From assembly GCA_017436705.1 (NCBI GenBank), contig JAFSCP010000026.1:1-53127 (forward strand): a DNA stretch of 53,127 nt. The letters run 5' to 3'. Under the pieces are notes generated by a model. It was not told where the DNA came from. It saw nothing but the letters and a program-made list of their open reading frames with translations, and did no database searches. Made by a program: the position numbers and the translations under genes. The stretch is from Bacillota bacterium (GTDB lineage Bacteria; Bacillota; Clostridia; Peptostreptococcales; Anaerovoracaceae). Positions 51,594-53,127 of the stretch are shown here, piece after piece; within the stretch, counting starts at the first letter, position 1, and each line of letters begins with the position of its first letter.

Positions 51594-52607
51594 TTATTCT
51601 TCTTCCGTTTCTGTAATATTGTTTGTTATTTCTTCGCCCCTGAGTACCGCCGAAGCCTGCACCCTGTTGGCTGCCCCCAGCTTCCTGTAGAGATTGGAAG
51701 CGTGAACCTTGATGGTATTAGGCGAAAGATAGAGAATTGAAGCGATTTCTTTGTTATTTTTGCCGCTGAAAATCAGCTCGGCAATTTCTTTTTCCCTTGA
51801 TGACAGGCCATATTGCTGAGCAATCATATTCAGTCTGTCCTCGGTGGTCTGCATTCTCTGCGTTTCATTCCGGTCATCCACAACGCACGAACGCCATACA
51901 AAGACAAAGTTCAGTACATTGAATACAGTCCAGAACATCACGTATATTTCCTTATCCCACCATATAAGGTCTCTGGCCGTACGTGAGTCAATAATACTTG
52001 CTGTTGCTATTACACATAATATGATAACCACCAGATTATATATTTTCATATACGCATCGGTTGGCTGGTGACTCCGGACTGTACGTGCTGTTTTCAGATA
52101 TTTAATACCAAAGTATACGAGTAATGCCACCGGTACTGTATTGAGAAGTATCATGGCAGCAATATACAGATTTTCTCTGGCGGCTTCTCCTTTAAGTGTG
52201 TATACGCTGTCAGTATAAAAAATGGCCAGAGCAATTACCACAAATATTATATCAAGCCACCTAGGATTCTGCGAATATGCATAGTCCTTGCCCATGCAGA
52301 TCATAGTATAGGCCAGAAAAACCTCCAGCAGGTTTTCTGCAACCATAATCCAGTCAAGGCCATCGCTGCTCAGGATGTCTCCCATGTATATAATAAGAAA
52401 GTCACATATATTAAACAGCATAACAAGAAGCAGAAAAGCTGTCGTGCTCTTCCACTTTATGAGAGGACTTGCCGCTGTCAGATTTTTTGCCCTTACAGTC
52501 ATATGAACTGTAAAACACGCTACCCCTATGAGCAGCGTGACTATATAACTTAATTCTATAAATGTACTCATGTACCAATTATATTTTCTCGGGCAGATTA
52601 TTTCCAT
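51594..52607 (-). CDS. Membrane-bound LuxR-type transcriptional regulator
   Basis: A 337-residue protein: seven or so hydrophobic helices (about residues 13-245) joined to a C-terminal LuxR/GerE helix-turn-helix (about 268-330) with LSSREKEIAELIFSGKNNKE and LSPNTIKVHASNLYRKLGA. Such one-component membrane regulators sense an external or membrane signal; the signal here is unknown. It lies upstream of the ABC operon on the same strand, separated by a terminator. Starts at 52607 (ATG) or at a later ATG (52571) are both possible; neither has a good ribosome site. Confidence 0.85.
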   Translation of the reverse strand: MEIICPRKYNWYMSTFIELSYIVTLLIGVACFTVHMTVRAKNLTAASPLIKWKSTTAFLLLVMLFNICDFLIIYMGDILSSDGLDWIMVAENLLEVFLAYTMICMGKDYAYSQNPRWLDIIFVVIALAIFYTDSVYTLKGEAARENLYIAAMILLNTVPVALLVYFGIKYLKTARTVRSHQPTDAYMKIYNLVVIILCVIATASIIDSRTARDLIWWDKEIYVMFWTVFNVLNFVFVWRSCVVDDRNETQRMQTTEDRLNMIAQQYGLSSREKEIAELIFSGKNNKEIASILYLSPNTIKVHASNLYRKLGAANRVQASAVLRGEEITNNITETEEE

Positions 52608-52628
52608 TATTTATTACTTTTTTTAACA

Positions 52629-52662
52629 GTTTCTTTGCAGAACCAGCAGGGTTTCTTTGCAG
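52629..52662. repeat. Direct repeat upstream of the LuxR-type gene
   Basis: GTTTCTTTGCAG occurs at 52629-52640 and 52651-52662, 22 bp apart (about two helical turns), with a third partial copy AGTTTCTT directly after. It lies 20-60 bp before the regulator's start codon, where an activator or autoregulator could bind. Confidence 0.5.
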
Positions 52663-52674
52663 TTTCTTAATACG

Positions 52675-52714
52675 CAAAAACCAGAAAGAACCAGCTCACG
52701 CCGGTTCCCTCTGG
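52675..52714 (-). terminator. Intrinsic terminator after the right-edge antiporter gene
   Basis: CCAGAAAGAACC / GGTTCCCTCTGG pairs with a small internal loop and is followed by GGTTTTTGC on the minus strand. Confidence 0.8.
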
Positions 52715-52808
52715 TCTCATTTATTCAACTTATATATATTAAGGAGAACTTCATCATAATTCCCGCTTAATCATATTTAATAAATCAGCATTTTTATTCA
52801 AGCTTCAA

Positions 52809-53127
52809 TTAAGCTTCCATAGCCTTTAATGCAGCTTCTTTTTCTGCAGCTCTTGCTTCGAGAATTCTTTCGTATTCTTCGTCAGTCATCTTAGTCATAC
52901 TGATGCCTGTGAATCCGTAGAAGATTGAAACGAGTGGGTTCAGCCAGTTAAGGATTGCATATGGAATGTAGCCGGAACCTACGGAGAGGAATGTTCTCAT
53001 TGTAGCGCCGCAAGTATTCCATGGGAAGAAGTTGGATGTAAGTGTACCGGAGTCTTCCAGACATCTTGACAGGTTCTTTGGAGCAAGCTTCATGTCTTCG
53101 AAAGCTTCCTTGTACATTCTTCCTGGA
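52809..53127 (-). CDS. NhaC-family Na+/H+ antiporter, C-terminal part (runs off right edge)
   Basis: About 105 C-terminal residues are visible; the reading frame is open to the edge. PGRMYKEAFEDMKLAPKNLS, then CLEDSGTLTSNFFPWNTCGA, then PLVSIFYGFTGI match the end of NhaC/MleN-type antiporters. The short helical tail is rich in Ala, Glu and Lys. It differs from the antiporter at 427-1830, which ends in the GDHCSPMSD block, so the two represent different branches of the family. It is transcribed from the right, with its terminator at 52675-52714. Confidence 0.85.
   Translation of the reverse strand, partial: PGRMYKEAFEDMKLAPKNLSRCLEDSGTLTSNFFPWNTCGATMRTFLSVGSGYIPYAILNWLNPLVSIFYGFTGISMTKMTDEEYERILEARAAEKEAALKAMEA

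Overview
The window looks like a chromosomal segment of an anaerobic, amino-acid-fermenting, spore-forming Clostridium-type Bacillota. The evidence is the spoIIGA-sigE-sigG sporulation block, infC-rpmI-rplT behind a Firmicutes-type L20 leader with an AUU start, a LexA/SOS box of the Gram-positive type, two alanine dehydrogenases, an iron-sulfur L-serine dehydratase under a sigma-54 activator, and strong AGGAGG ribosome binding sites. An assignment to the Anaerovoracaceae / Family XIII area is only a guess. Almost everything is on the minus strand. No tRNA, rRNA, insertion sequence, prophage or CRISPR array was seen. Both ends cut genes: an alanine dehydrogenase on the left and an NhaC-family antiporter on the right.

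Layout. 1-6240: amino-acid catabolism. A near-perfect sigma-54 promoter with upstream palindromes drives an NhaC-family antiporter followed by ald; next to it lies L-serine dehydratase, its sigma-54 activator, then a second ald. 6240-10400: sigG, sigE, spoIIGA, a DUF3343 protein and a D-Ala-D-Ala carboxypeptidase. 10400-15000: rmuC, a metallophosphoesterase, deoB and a pyrimidine-nucleoside phosphorylase in one operon. 15000-18000: a YegP-like protein, a PD-(D/E)XK (Rpn/transposase-like) protein and the translation operon infC-rpmI-rplT. 18000-25700: a ten-gene Mrp/Mbh-like cation-proton antiporter operon with three antiporter-type membrane subunits, a split MrpA and no hydrogenase or NADH module. 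25700-35000: lexA, ung, an Elp3-like radical SAM operon, a flavodoxin, dnaE and a secreted endonuclease/phosphatase-fold protein. 35000-38060: an operon of a SAM methyltransferase, a protein of unknown function with a CorA-like tail, DUF3842 and YgjV.

38060-46930 is the most interesting part. A classical cobalamin riboswitch followed by an intrinsic terminator controls a membrane-anchored protein with a transcobalamin C-terminal-like (DUF4430) domain and a secreted alpha/alpha-barrel protein with prenyltransferase-type repeats. Together they resemble a transcobalamin / intrinsic factor split into its two domains. Downstream are a 98-residue protein of unknown function, a 50-residue YezD-like protein, an unassigned leader RNA with two mutually exclusive hairpins, and an 1886-residue secreted multidomain protein that carries DUF4430-type domains again. 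I read this as a candidate surface corrinoid-capture system.

46930-53127: dinB, an SsuABC/TauABC-type ABC transporter with an unusually long permease, a membrane-bound LuxR-type regulator, and the C-terminal end of another NhaC-family antiporter. All boundaries and functions were read by eye from sequence; no database search was run.
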